From Luidia sarsii (lineage: Eukaryota > Echinodermata > Asteroidea > Paxillosida > Luidiidae): 64,000 bases of DNA. Each line of letters starts with the position of its first letter. Position 1 is the stretch's first letter. Below, one piece after another: positions 23,374 to 49,825 of this stretch. The translations under genes were made by a program, and so were the position numbers. The DNA lies in the NCBI GenBank assembly GCA_949987565.1, contig OX465110.1, positions 12,679,456 through 12,743,455 on the forward strand, written 5' to 3'. The notes beneath the pieces were generated by a model, which saw nothing but the letters and a program-made list of their open reading frames with translations, did not search any database and was not told where the DNA came from.

Positions 23374-23525
23374 CCCTAACCCTTATCCTAATCCTAACCC
23401 TAACAACCCTAATCCTGAACCTAACCCTAATCCTAATCCTTACTCTATCAGTAACGCTAACCCAACCCGAACTCTAACTCTAACCGTAACCATAACCCTA
23501 ACCGTAGCGCCCTAAGCCTAACCTA
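23374..23525 (+). repeat. Degenerate interstitial telomeric repeat
   Basis: About 150 bases of CCCTAA/CCTAAT/CCCTAACC variants, matching the animal telomere repeat TTAGGG on the minus strand. Confidence 0.85.
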
Positions 23526-24330
23526 CGCTGGTTTACAAAACACGTCCTTGTATAGTACCCACACAATTTACGGGGTACCAGCATGGCTCAACGACGGCGG
23601 TTAAGCGTCATCATTATGTCGGTCCTGTTATATATCTCCTTTACTGGGGTGGTGCCTTAGTCAGAGAACCAATGATTACTTTTGCTTAATTAAACGGCTG
23701 CCCTTTGGCCTAAGAAACTGCTGACAACGAATAACGGCGCCGTCATCTTGGCTTCAAGCAAAAAAGCAAATCAAGAAAAGGGACAAACAACAAGCGGGTA
23801 ATTTTTGTCCGTATAATTTATATTTACCATAATTTTTTTTTTATAATACATTAGATAATCAGTACATTATATTGGTTGGCAAAAAATGGGCGATGAAAAC
23901 ATCTTCGTAGTAACACCTTTACTTTCAAGCATGTAAAAAAATGGCGATGTGACACAGGGATAATTTCAGGAACCCTTAGGCCTAAAACTTCAAACATTCG
24001 CCTATGTAGACCTGCAATGTGCTCACAGGGTCAATCACTCTTACAAACGTTTTTGACTGGTTAATAAGCTGCCCCGAAACGGTCTCTCGCTCTCTCTCGG
24101 ATGGGTTTTCTTTTCATCGGTCTGACTTCCTTCGAGCCAATGTTCCCAACGCCCAAATTGCTTACTGTGCACTCACATTTTTACCAACGCCAAAGCTCAG
24201 TGCCCGCGTAATGTAATTGGGAAATGCAGTAAGTTGACAAGAGATCGTGTTATCGCTGTAGAGATTGCGCAGTACTCTAGTCCTAAGCCTTAGACCTTTC
24301 CTTTTTTTTAATACAAACATTGACCTCCAA
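23526..24330. other. Intergenic DNA
   Basis: No exon or repeat recognised. Short frames have no domain content. Confidence 0.45.
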
Positions 24331-24336
24331 TGCGTA

Positions 24337-24610
24337 TGGTCGGCCGTCAGGTTCCATAAAATCTACCATAGCTGACAACAGCTTCCGCCTAAAAATACCC
24401 TTTAGATATTCAACAATTAAAAGACATGTATCTGTATCATTATTTTTGTTGCTTGATATAACAATTATTGTTAACATTAATGAGTATTCTTCTGGTTGTC
24501 CATGTTATTACATACATTGTAAATTCTCTTTTGTAATTACTGCGACGGCTGTTGAAAGAGCCTTATGCGCACGACGCCATTTCTAAAGGGCGCCCTCTGT
24601 ATAAAACGTC
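24337..24610 (+). mobile_element. Dispersed repeat (family with a GGCGCCCTC end), copy 1
   Basis: GGTTCCATAAAATCTACCAT, GACAACAGCTTCCGCCTAAA and TTACATACATTGTAAATT recur at 31040-31137 and 31507-31620, where a MITE splits the copy. The end ACGCCATTTCTAAAGGGCG is shared with 34795-34830 in reverse. Confidence 0.75.
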
Positions 24611-24743
24611 ACAAGAAGACTGCCCATGGCGCGTGGACCATTGGTGAGCGTGCGCACTGCACCTTCCCCCATTGGTTCGTCAAGAAAACGGCATGATTAC
24701 GTCAATGCGTGAAGCCTACTTGGTGGCCCTTTACATCAATGTA

Positions 24744-24985
24744 GGGCCCTTTTCCAAAACCCGGCTTAGGCTTCGGCTCCGGCTTCGTCTCAGTTATCCA
24801 AATGCTGAAATACAAGTTGGAGTTCTTTGTTGAAGTTGAAGCTTTGGATTCCCTTTTCAAAACTCAGTCAAACATTAAAAAATGATGCCAAAGGCTTCCT
24901 GTTTTCATGCCTTGTACTTGAAATGGATGAAAGAACTAGAGACAAAGCAGGCGCCTGAGCCTAAGCCGGGCTTTGGAAAAGGGCC
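24744..24985. mobile_element. MITE with GGGCCCTTTTCCAAA termini
   Basis: Terminal inverted repeats GGGCCCTTTTCCAAAACCC / GGGCTTTGGAAAAGGGCC continue into CGGCTTAGGC. 242 bases, no coding capacity. A second, reversed copy lies at 53805-54035. Confidence 0.75.
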
Positions 24986-24986
24986 A

Positions 24987-25065
24987 AGGTTTGGGCTCGG
25001 GCTTGGGCTCGAACTTGGGCTCGAACTTGGGCTCGGGCTTGGGCTCGAACTTGGGCTTCCGTTTC
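24987..25065 (+). repeat. 18-bp tandem repeat GGGCTCGAACTTGGGCTC
   Basis: Four to five copies abutting the right end of the MITE and probably grown from its end. Confidence 0.85.
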
Positions 25066-25433
25066 ATTTCGTACACCGTTTTCACGCCGCAGGTATCTAA
25101 ACAAAATGAACAAGCTTTTATCCAAATCTGTCCCAACCAGAGCCAGGGATTCGTAAAAGGCCAAATCCAAAGTATCAATTGGGAAAATGGAAAAAAAAAC
25201 ATACAAGTGCATACCTATAATGCCTCGAAAACAAATTAATTCAGAAGATAACAAAACTCAAACTTATTCCTGACCTCTCTGATTACAATCTTTATACATT
25301 ATATACATAATTATTTTGGTTTTCAACTATTTCTAGAATTTTTTCCCAGCAAAAATTCCGAACCATTGCCTCCGTCACGACGCACAGATGGCAGCTCCCC
25401 GACACCCTCAGATCCCAGCAATGGAGGACGAGG

Positions 25434-25448
25434 TGACGTCACTTCCGG
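25434..25448 (-). promoter_or_regulatory. Composite ETS-CRE motif
   Basis: The minus strand reads CCGGAAGTGACGTCA, an ETS site fused to a full CRE palindrome, a combination typical of housekeeping promoters. It lies 2.3 kb upstream of the candidate SNX16 first exon and 3.3 kb downstream of the LDLa exon. Which transcript it serves is unknown. Confidence 0.35.
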
Positions 25449-25482
25449 CAGCTCCCTCCTCCCCGCATAAAAGCTATCTTAC

Positions 25483-25593
25483 CGGTTGACTATGATACGT
25501 GCACATACTATTATTATGACGTAGACAACGACTGCCCACGCCATGGAGTGGCACAAGGTTGCGCCCGAGCAGCAATGTAATGATTGAAAAACA
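25483..25593 (-). CDS. Possible transmembrane exon (unconfirmed)
   Basis: A 111-base segment lies between a TTTCTTCAAAG acceptor and a CCG|GTAAGA donor. It encodes a hydrophobic run (AWAVVVYVIIIVCARIIV) preceded by CHSM. It sits in the right direction to continue the CUB-LDLa gene, but its entry phase (2) does not match the exit phase (1) of the LDLa exon, so another exon would be needed. It may be coincidence. Confidence 0.18.
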
Positions 25594-25611
25594 CTTTGAA
25601 GAAAAAAATGA

Positions 25612-25720
25612 TAGATAATTATTTGGCTGGGCCGGGACTCGAGACCATTGGTTTGACGCAAAGCCTAGGTCCCGGGTTCAAGTCCCGATCTGGTCAAAGA
25701 TTTCTCTGCCATTTTTCGAA
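25612..25720 (+). mobile_element. tRNA-like repeat fragments, inverted and truncated
   Basis: A minimal left arm (GGCTGGGCCGGGACTCGAGACC) joins a right arm (CCTAGGTCCCGGGTTCAAG, CCGATCTGGTCAAAG) and the tail GAGTTCCCTGTCAGTTTTT. Most of the inner element is deleted. Confidence 0.6.
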
Positions 25721-25970
25721 ATTGATCACGAGTTCCCTGTCAGTTTTTTTTCTTTTAATTAATAATTTTGATTGGCTTAGAAAACACGATAGACTAAACG
25801 CTGAAAGGTATCGGTTTGCGAAACCTGGAACCTTATACCTAAAAGGTCTCTATGTGACGAAGAAGTAATTTACATCAAAAGTTTACAAAAAATAACAAGG
25901 AGAAACAATTAAACACAACCAAAAAATATACATAAGAAATAAAAGCACTGAACTCAGTGAGGGTTTGCCC

Positions 25971-26006
25971 TACTCGACTTCAACAAAACACTGAGTCCTC
26001 ATCAGC
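25971..26006 (-). ncRNA. Hammerhead-like core, degenerate
   Basis: The minus strand has a perfect CTGATGAG, then about 17 bases, then GTTGAAGTCGAG, where a working ribozyme needs GAAAC before GTC. The change equals a two-base deletion. The neighbouring phrase CTTTGCCCGATTGCCT recurs at 32551, so this is part of another dispersed repeat. Confidence 0.35.
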
Positions 26007-26025
26007 GCTTTGCCCGATTGCCTCC

Positions 26026-26950
26026 TGAAAAAACAGGCAAAACTCACAATGAATTACATTCTCCTCAACGCAAAAATCAAACTATCTATCACTTTACTTA
26101 GGCTTACACACTAAACCCATCTATTTACAGTAGAATTAACCCCTTTTCCGCCGAGTCGCAATTACGAAGTCATAAATCCTACTCTACCGAAAGCACGGGT
26201 AGCACAAATTAGCGTAGAGGGAAACTCAGAGACTCAGAAACTTTGAGACTTTAGGGCCTCGGGTAAACAATTTTAGAAGACGGAAAAAGAGTGAATCTCA
26301 TGATCGCTTTTCTCAATGAGCCGAATTAGGAAAGAAAGCGAAACGAAACGAAAACGGACGTGTATTTTATAAGCGCTACGGGGTGTAACAGACAGGAATA
26401 CAAAGCCAACAAGCCCCCTTTACCCTTTACAAAATCGAAGCCATAATTGACTGGGTTGCGTCGAATGAAAACAACGGAAGATACAACAGGGGAGCAGATT
26501 ATCCAGAAGCAAACCTTTGAATTCGTCAGTGGAAAATCTTCTAAAAGCCACGGGCGTCGTGAAAACGAATATATCATGTATATCGAATTGGGGACTGTGC
26601 TCTAAGCACGGGGGCCATTGGTTTGTACGCAACGGCCCCCATGTATGTCAGCCCCTATAGAAGCGCGTTATTGTCGGAAGAGCGACCTCTATCGGCTCTG
26701 TGACTACGCCGAGGCGGACGTTTCGAAACGACTGTGGCGCCATCATGTCCATCATGTCCTAGTGTTGCACCTGGCAACGGCCAAAGCAGTAGCCATTGCA
26801 CCCAGACCCACCCATACTTCCTCCTATCCGCCTGCTGTCTTGTCTTCTCTGTAGTATACCAGCGGCTGTGCACTATTCAAAATAACGTAGGTATAGTCTC
26901 TATTGGCGGGCAGCTTTTAAGAGCAAAGTGGTATAGATAAGATTTGAAGG
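26026..26950. other. Intergenic DNA
   Basis: No supported exon or repeat. Frames at 26326-26854 lack domains and overlap each other on both strands. Confidence 0.45.
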
Positions 26951-26975
26951 TTTGCATGGTAAGAGTATACCAAGA

Positions 26976-27187
26976 GGAAGGTTTGCAGTGACCGTAACAC
27001 TTCTCTTTAGAGATGGAGTGTGCTGCTCTGAAAAGAGCCAGTAACTCAACGTTTCGGGCAGTGTGTACGCTGCCCGTCGTCAAGGAGGCAGTAGCTGACA
27101 ATGGGCAGACTACACACTCTTTTCAGAGCCACACATCCCGTCTTAAAAGAGATGTGTTAACTTGTGTGACCGCAAACCTTCCACTTA
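26976..27187. mobile_element. Foldback element with histone stem-loop and hammerhead-like arms, copy 1
   Basis: Outer ends GGAAGGTTTGCAGTGACCG and GTGACCGCAAACCTTCC. The left arm (minus) contains a hammerhead-like core (27087-27045), stem-loop GGCTCTTTTCAGAGCA (27039-27024) and a purine element. The right arm (plus) contains CACTCTTTTCAGAGCC (27115-27130), then CTTAAAAGAGATGTGTTA. No coding capacity. Confidence 0.8.
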
Positions 27188-27189
27188 GC

Positions 27190-28275
27190 AAAGTGGTATC
27201 GTAACCATTACTGTGCGTTTGGGATTGAAATCTCAAAACCATTTGATGCAAGACGTCAGACATAGCAAAGCTCTTTTGGGAAACTTTCCACGAGCCAAAG
27301 TTGGGAGATGCGGAGATCATTGTCCGTCCCCCAAAAAACACACACACCCAACAACAGCACAAAACAAAACCAAAACAGTAACCTCGTGCGTTAGCAGGTA
27401 TTATACGGGGTTCACAGGGCATTGCAATGTGAACTGCGCTACCTCGCACGCTAATAAGAGCGCCGAGTGCGTTTGGCCGTGGGATGTTCGTGCTAACAGC
27501 AGGAGGCTGCGCCCCGACGAGTGGCTCTAGTGCGCTTGCTTTTGTTGCTATGCAGTGGCAGAGTCGAACGGATCAGGGGCGTAGTCTGGTGCCGGCCAGG
27601 AGCCCGTGGAAAGCGACGACAACCGAGCTTGCGAGGACCATCGCCCAAGATGACTGGCTCCACGGACAGCTAGACCGCGAACCTGGAGTCGACAAACAGA
27701 CAGACAAGTGCAGAGAACAATGAGCGATTCCAATGGCTACGATATCATCAGAGAATCCAACGAAAAAAAAGGAAGAGGTTATTTCAATCAAGATGATTTC
27801 AGACGCTGGTGGCAGCAGAGGTAGTGATCCCTCTTTTTCCGCAGTTGTGCGCCTGCTCAGAACGTTGGGCGCATGCTCCGAACTCCTTCCCCGAAAGGGA
27901 ACGGTGGTGATGTTTACTGCCACCAAGCGTGTCAAAGTGTCCAATTGGGCAGGCCACCCCGCCACTCATGTGTTCATTGACGGCTGTTGGTTGATAGTAC
28001 GGTGGGGTCCTTCAGATTAGGCCTATACCCACTAGAGCGATCATTGTTTAAGGGAGTCAATGCTGGCCTCGACATGAAGTCGTTTCCATACGACAGTGGC
28101 AGGCTCCATATGCTGTCGTTTGCACGACGCGCGTTATAGTTTCATCCGAAATCTTGGAAGTTTCCGATTGATAAAAATGAGATAACACAATCCATCATTT
28201 AGACTTTTGTTGGTCAACAATTCATTATTTGTACCCAAGTTTAATCAAAAAGAATAATTATGAAAATAAATAAAT
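27190..28275. other. Intergenic DNA or intron of the CUB-LDLa gene
   Basis: No exon that continues the LDLa exon could be supported. The frame at 27573-27965 (minus) has no domain. Confidence 0.4.
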
Positions 28276-28279
28276 TGAA

Positions 28280-28738
28280 AAATGGCAAAGAAAAATTAGA
28301 AAATATGACTGGACCGGGACTTGAACCCGAGACCTCTGGTTTTGCATATCAACGCTCTTAGCATCCAGCCCTTAGATAGTGGCCTTCACAAATAGTCAAT
28401 TAAATTTTATCCTTGCCGGGGCGGGGCGCCAGTTAGAAGTTTTGGACCATGAAGTGCCGTATATCTCCATTTTCCAGCAATATCTGCATCCCAAAGCTTC
28501 CATTCAGATGCAGATAACTAGGCTTTGTTGTTGAAGCTCAGATTGGTAAGAGATATACAGCAGTTTATGGTTCAAAGCTTCTGACTGGCGCTGCCAACTC
28601 CAGCAAGGATAAATTGACTAGTTGGGAAGGCCATCACCATAAGTGCTATAGATAGCTAAGATGGTAAGAGCGCTGGTACGCAAAATCAGAGATCTCGGTT
28701 TCAGGTCCTGGTCTAGTCATATTTTCTTTGCCATTTTT
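28280..28738. mobile_element. tRNA-like foldback element C, complete
   Basis: A 459-base element with arms of about 190 bases. The left arm tRNA-like part is on the minus strand (about 28310-28375), the right on the plus strand (about 28650-28725: TAGCTAAGATGGTAAGAGCG, CTGGTACGCAAAATCAG). Both read outward to A/T-rich ends with TGGCAAAGAAAA / TTTTCTTTGCCA. The centre has CCATTCAGATGCAGATAAC. Confidence 0.8.
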
Positions 28739-28774
28739 TTTCTCAAATAAACAAATGAATAAATCACTGAATAC

Positions 28775-44727
<15,953 letters not shown>

Positions 44728-44794
44728 GTTGTTGGTTTTGTGCTCCTCTCGTAATGCCTGGAATCTCGAAACTTGACCTCGAGACTATGCAGTC

Positions 44795-44805
44795 CTCACG
44801 ACCGC

Positions 44806-44839
<34 letters not shown>

Positions 44840-44962
44840 CCTCCTTCTCTCTCTCAATCTAGGCCCTATCTATCTCTCCTAGTTACAGCCAGGCCGTGTT
44901 TTGTCTTTCCTCGTCCTCGTCCTCCTCCTCTCTCTCTCTCTCGGTCTCTCTCTCTCTCCCCC
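44795..44962 (+). repeat. CT-rich microsatellite in the CUB-LDLa 5' UTR region
   Basis: (CT)n runs about 70-235 bases upstream of the signal-peptide ATG; the transcript would be GA-rich here. Confidence 0.9.
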
Positions 44963-45127
44963 TTGGCCTCGGCTGTCAGACGGTGGTGGACACCGTGTTG
45001 TGTTGAAGCAATGCGCAGTGCCGAGAGAAGCCAGCCGAGTCGCTGGCACGTAGGCGGCGAGCAGAAGTGAATGCGGTTAGCGACGCACGGCTGCTGATGG
45101 CCTTGCCAGGCCGCCCGGAGGTGGAAC

Positions 45128-45160
45128 TGCGCGTGCGCAGTGGCGTCCGTATAATATATC
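45128..45160 (-). promoter_or_regulatory. Candidate promoter of the CUB-LDLa gene
   Basis: A palindromic NRF1-type site (TGCGCGTGCGCA, 45128-45139) and an AT-rich TATA-like stretch (minus strand GATATATTAT, 45151-45160) lie 400-430 bases upstream of the signal-peptide ATG, in locally GC-rich DNA. No start-site evidence is available. Confidence 0.25.
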
Positions 45161-45325
45161 CGCTTCCCAACACGGACGGACGCCGCGCACTCGTCGTATG
45201 GGCCAAGCAAGACGATCCGAAGGTTTACGTGTGTGTGGTTTTTTTACAGCGATGTCCTGCAATTATGAGCTTATAGCTAGCATGGCAGTGTGGTACACTG
45301 AAGATTCGCCGTGTCGCGCCGTAAT

Positions 45326-45545
45326 GCAGCAGCAGCAACAACATCAGCAGTAACAACAGCAACATTAATAACACCAACAACAAAAGCAAGAACACCAGCT
45401 GCAGCAACAGCATCAACAACAACAGCAACAGCAACAATACCAGCAGCAGCAACAACAGCAACAGCAACATCAACAACACCAGCAGCAGCAACAGAAGCAA
45501 CAGAAACAACAACAGCAACAACAGCAGCAACAACAACAGCAACAT
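45326..45545 (+). repeat. CAG/CAA trinucleotide-type repeat
   Basis: CAGCAACAA and AACACCAGC units. It would read as polyglutamine, threonine/alanine or asparagine depending on frame; no surrounding exon is seen. Confidence 0.93.
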
Positions 45546-45549
45546 ATGT

Positions 45550-47560
45550 CTTTTCCATGACTTTCGCATGACCGCATGAAAGTAAATCCGGTTTTAAAGA
45601 GAGCCATCACATTACAATTTGTGGCTTTGTGGTTAAACCCTAGGCTATACTAGTCACACTTGAAGCGGAGTGTCGCCGCAATGCCATCGGAATGAAAGTT
45701 TCTTTGCATATTCCTGGATATATTAAGTGCATTCTGAATAGTCTGACAGCATTCTCAATCCTCCCACTGTGTTCCAACTACATTCGAGCTATACATAAGG
45801 AAGCTATACTAGTACTTCTATACATGTACTACTGTACTGCTAAACTACTAGGCCTAAGTCCAGAGCGCATAGACAGTTAGCCGACGCCTACTCGGGCGTC
45901 ACGAATAAATTCTCTCCACACTAAAATCTGTCCAGCATGGCAGTCCTCAGCTCTTAAACTCTGTCAAGTCCTGTGTCTCTCTTTAGCAAACAAACTATAT
46001 TAATTTTGTCTGCTTCCTGCCCCCTTGTTCTCCCACTGGCATGTGGTGGTTCCCACAAATACAAGAGGAGAACTAGCTAAATACAGGTTAAAACGCCACC
46101 GGGAATGGGCCAGAGCCATCTCAGGCGGGTCCGAAGCCCATTCTAGGTTATTTGAACGCCGGTCATTCGTCATTTCGGCCGGCTCTGCTTGATTCCTGCA
46201 GACTCAGAAAATACGTGTGAGTGTGACGGAGCCTTGCTCTTGGCCGTGAATCTTACGGCTGTGTATACTTCAATGCGGGCTTGGTACGTAGGGCTTGGTA
46301 TATGGTTGCTTTGGGCTGGTTGGTTTTTTCCTTCACTGAAGCGGGCGCCGCTTCCTGAACGGAGTTGTTCGACTGTCCGACAGTCGAACAACTCCGTTGG
46401 GATTCAGAGCAGTTTCGGACGCGCTGCATTAACCATGACGCCGACTGAACTAACACACCCTCAGCGCTCCCAGAATTTAAGGGAATCCAGGTTCCTGTGC
46501 CGAGTGCCAAGGACTTAATAATGTATAGGCATAGAGAGCCATGGTCGAACACACCGTCTCTCCCTCGTACGGTACGGGAGGGAACGGGCAGGTCTTTCTC
46601 CGACGGGCGGGAAGGAGAGAAGGGGAAAGGAGAAGAGGCAGAGCTGGAGGTGGGAGGGGTTCTCGGCAGAGCCCACGTTCCGTTGGCTCAGCTGGGCGCT
46701 AGACTAATATCGTGCGAGCAGCCCCCCCCCCCCCGGACCGCTCCGTCGGACGCTTGCATTCTGGAACGAGGGGGGGGGGAGGGAGAGGTATCGACCAAGG
46801 GACTTCCGAACAAAGTCCCCGAAACCATGACACAAACTCTGGCCTTTACCCAAACAAAGCAACAACTCTACTGAAGCATTTCTTTTAGGACTTCCTTCCT
46901 TGGTTTCAATTACCCTAATTTTTTCCCCGTTCTGATAAACACGACACCAAATTTCGTCGGGGGGTCAACCACCACAATCCATCCCTCCGCAACGTGTGGA
47001 GCGGCTATCGTATCGGGTCTCCGTTGCCATGGATTCCAACATGGCGGCCGCCAGTGGCTATTATACAAGTCAGGGTCACCGTTTACCGGTACATCGGTGG
47101 TACGTCACTGAGCTGACTGCAGATTGTGCTAGTCTGGGTTGGATCTCGCCTCGCTCTACCGTGACAGTCGCCAGTGAATAAACACGTTGCCCTCGGGCTG
47201 GATATAACGATCGGATTTTTTTCTTCTTTTCTGTCCGCTATATAGTTTGAGGGGGTTATTTTTGGTCACGCACGCATACACGAATTACGGGCGATACGAG
47301 CGTCTGATTAATTTTTCATCATTTTCATCATTTTTCAAATTGACACCGGGAAAATGATAATACTCGACATGGAAGCTTGACATATTGCAATGGAGAAATA
47401 CTGGGCCTACTTCAATACTTCCAATAGCTTCTTCCCCCGTACTGAACTGCTGCGCTTTGGAACTCTACCTATACATCCTGTTTTCAATCTTCGTACAAAC
47501 TGGATCTGTTCAAGAGGAACGTGAATAGATACCATTATTCCCTTTGACTCTTCTTCATTC
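45550..47560. other. Intergenic DNA
   Basis: No gene recognised apart from the palindrome above. ACATGGCGGCCGCC at about 47040 resembles a YY1 site. Confidence 0.4.
46358..46398. repeat. Perfect 20-bp inverted repeat with one-base centre
   Basis: AACGGAGTTGTTCGACTGTC, one C, then its exact complement. Could extrude as a cruciform. Confidence 0.97.
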
Positions 47561-48098
47561 TCTCTATTATCTCTTTGACTCTTCTCTTTGACTCTTCTCC
47601 GTTCCTCTTCTTCATTCTCTCTTTTATCTCTTTGACTCTTCTTCGTTCTCTCTTTTATCTCTTTGACTCTTCTCTTTGACTCTTCTCCGTTCCTCTTCTT
47701 CATTCTCTCTTTTATCTCTTTGACTCTTCTCCGTTCCTCTTCTTCATTCTCTCTTTTATCTCTTTGACTCTTCTTCGTTCTCTCTTTTATCTCTTTGACT
47801 CTTCTCTTTGACTCTTCTCCGTTCCTCTTCTTCATTCTCTCTTTTATCTCTTTGACTCTTCTCCGTTCCTCTTCTTCATTCTCTCTTTTATCTCTTTGAC
47901 TCTTCTTCGTTCTCTCTTTTATCTCTTTGACTCTTCTCTTTGACTCTTCTCCGTTCCTCTTCTTCATTCTCTCTTTTATCTCTTTGACTCTTCTCCGTTC
48001 CTCTTCTTCATTCTCTCTTCTATCTCTTTGACTCTTCTTCGTTCCCTTTGACTCTTCTTTGTTCCCCTTGACTCTTCTCTTTGACTTTTCTTTCTTTA
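47560..48098 (+). repeat. TCTTTGACTCTTCT minisatellite
   Basis: Units of TCTCTTTGACTCTTC and TCCGTTCCTCTTCTTCATTC in a higher-order period of about 150 bases. The minus frame (KSQRDKRENEEE repeats) is repeat-derived. Confidence 0.93.
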
Positions 48099-48307
48099 TA
48101 TTATCTGTCTATTCCTCTTCTATTTTTCCTGTAGCCATCACCTCGAGTGGTCTTATAAGGCCTTGCATTTGGCGATCTTTCTTTTAAGGAATATGAAATT
48201 GTATACTTATTCGAGGGGCATCTAACTAATGTCAGCTCGCGAAAGTACTTTCTCCATGCACACTAGTCAGCAGCTGATTTTATAGTTCATAAGTGCCATT
48301 CGCACTC

Positions 48308-48390
48308 GTCTCTCTCTCTCTCTCTCATCTCCCCCCTCTCTCTCTCTCTCTCTCCCTCTCTCATCTCCCTCTCTCTCTCTCTCTCATCTC

Positions 48391-48456
<66 letters not shown>

Positions 48457-48600
48457 ACTCTCTCTCTCTCTCTCACTCTCTCTCTCCCTCCCTCACTCCC
48501 TCTCCCTCCCTCCCTCCCTCTCCCTCCCTCCCTCCCTCCCCCCCCCCCTCCCTCCCTCCCTCCCTCCCTCCCTCCCCCTCTCTGTCTCTCTCTCTCTCAT
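48308..48600 (+). repeat. (CT)n and (CCCT)n microsatellite
   Basis: CT runs followed by CCCTCC runs. Confidence 0.97.
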
Positions 48601-48756
48601 TGAGATGGCTGTCTGAGAATGAGTTTGTCACGCACGACTTTCGGGACGCCTCATGGAGATCAAGACAATGTCGAGCAATGCAGAATTATTTAACACGGTC
48701 GGACTTCACATTTGCCCCTGCGCATCCGTTGATTGTTTCAGCGAAAAAGACGAACA

Positions 48757-48945
48757 GACGTGATCAACAGACGTAATCAAAGTCACGCGATGTCAGCTTG
48801 CTGGCGGCGATCGACGTTTCGGTTGTTAACGAGCTGCTAATCTTCGTCAGGCAACACAATCAGTTGCCTGACAAACGGCCATCAGTTCTCCAGCAACCGA
48901 AACGTCGCTACCAGCAACCAGACATCACGTGACTTTGATCACCCT
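48757..48945. mobile_element. Foldback element with hammerhead-like arms
   Basis: Inverted arms GTAATCAAAGTCACGCGATG / CATCACGTGACTTTGATCAC continue to CGACGTTTCGGTTG / CAACCGAAACGTCG. The left arm (minus, 48850-48813) has perfect CTGACGA and GAAACGTC. The right arm (plus, 48868-48906) has CTGACAA and GAAACGTC. Helix II pairing is weak in both. Confidence 0.7.
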
Positions 48946-48959
48946 CTTTTACCTGTACC

Positions 48960-49820
48960 ACCGCGGTGAACATGATTAACCACTTCGTTTCTATATTGAC
49001 ATCGGGTGTAATTATATAATCACAATGGTCAGACATGCTGAGCGCTCGCTGCCTCTGCGACCGACGCAATTATTGCGTACAGACACGCCGGGTCTATACT
49101 GTACGGCATTGCCACTGTGCTATGCAAACGGGAACCACCTCTCACACAATAATGCCCGCAATGAAATTACGCACGCAGCCCAACGGAGCAGCGGCCTTTT
49201 TTTGTGGGGGGGGGATCTCTAGATTATTATAGTGAGTGACCGCGCCTTGAACACGTGTAAACGAAAGAGGGTATAGCAGTCTCGCACGCGTCGCGTATCT
49301 ATTTTACGCCTGACGGTATACTGATCATTCTGACTATTTTCATCATCTATCTCACAAAGCGGAGAATCCTGTACCCCCAAACAAAATTGAACACGCAACC
49401 GCTGGAAGAAAAATAATTAGATTTCGGCACGTGGCAAATTGTATCTTTCCTCGAAGCACGAAGGCAAATCAAATCTCTTCCCTCGTATTAGATTTGTTTG
49501 TTCATATTCAGATGTTGCTCTCTGTCTGTCTTGTCCGTCGAGTCGCACATAATAATGAATGAAACGCGTCGTTTATATATACGGAGCACGAATGGCAGAA
49601 CACGCGAACTGGAAAAGTAAACCAAATTATAAATCACACACATGATGAACATGGGTTACGTTAATCTGGCTTTGACGAAGAACGTTTCGTCAAATCCATC
49701 CTTTTTTTATTTAATTCTTATCAATAATTCATTCTATTATCAGAACGGGCACGGATGTATGCCTACATTATCATAGGCATTCAAATTCAACACACAAATA
49801 CACCAGGACTATTTTCATAG
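48960..49820. other. Intergenic DNA
   Basis: Nothing supported; short frames only. Confidence 0.4.
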
Positions 49821-49825
49821 TGCTC

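Noticed and set aside
45311..45571. Polyglutamine coding region
   Set aside because: CAG/CAA repeat with no flanking exon signals and stops in the frames that would give glutamine.
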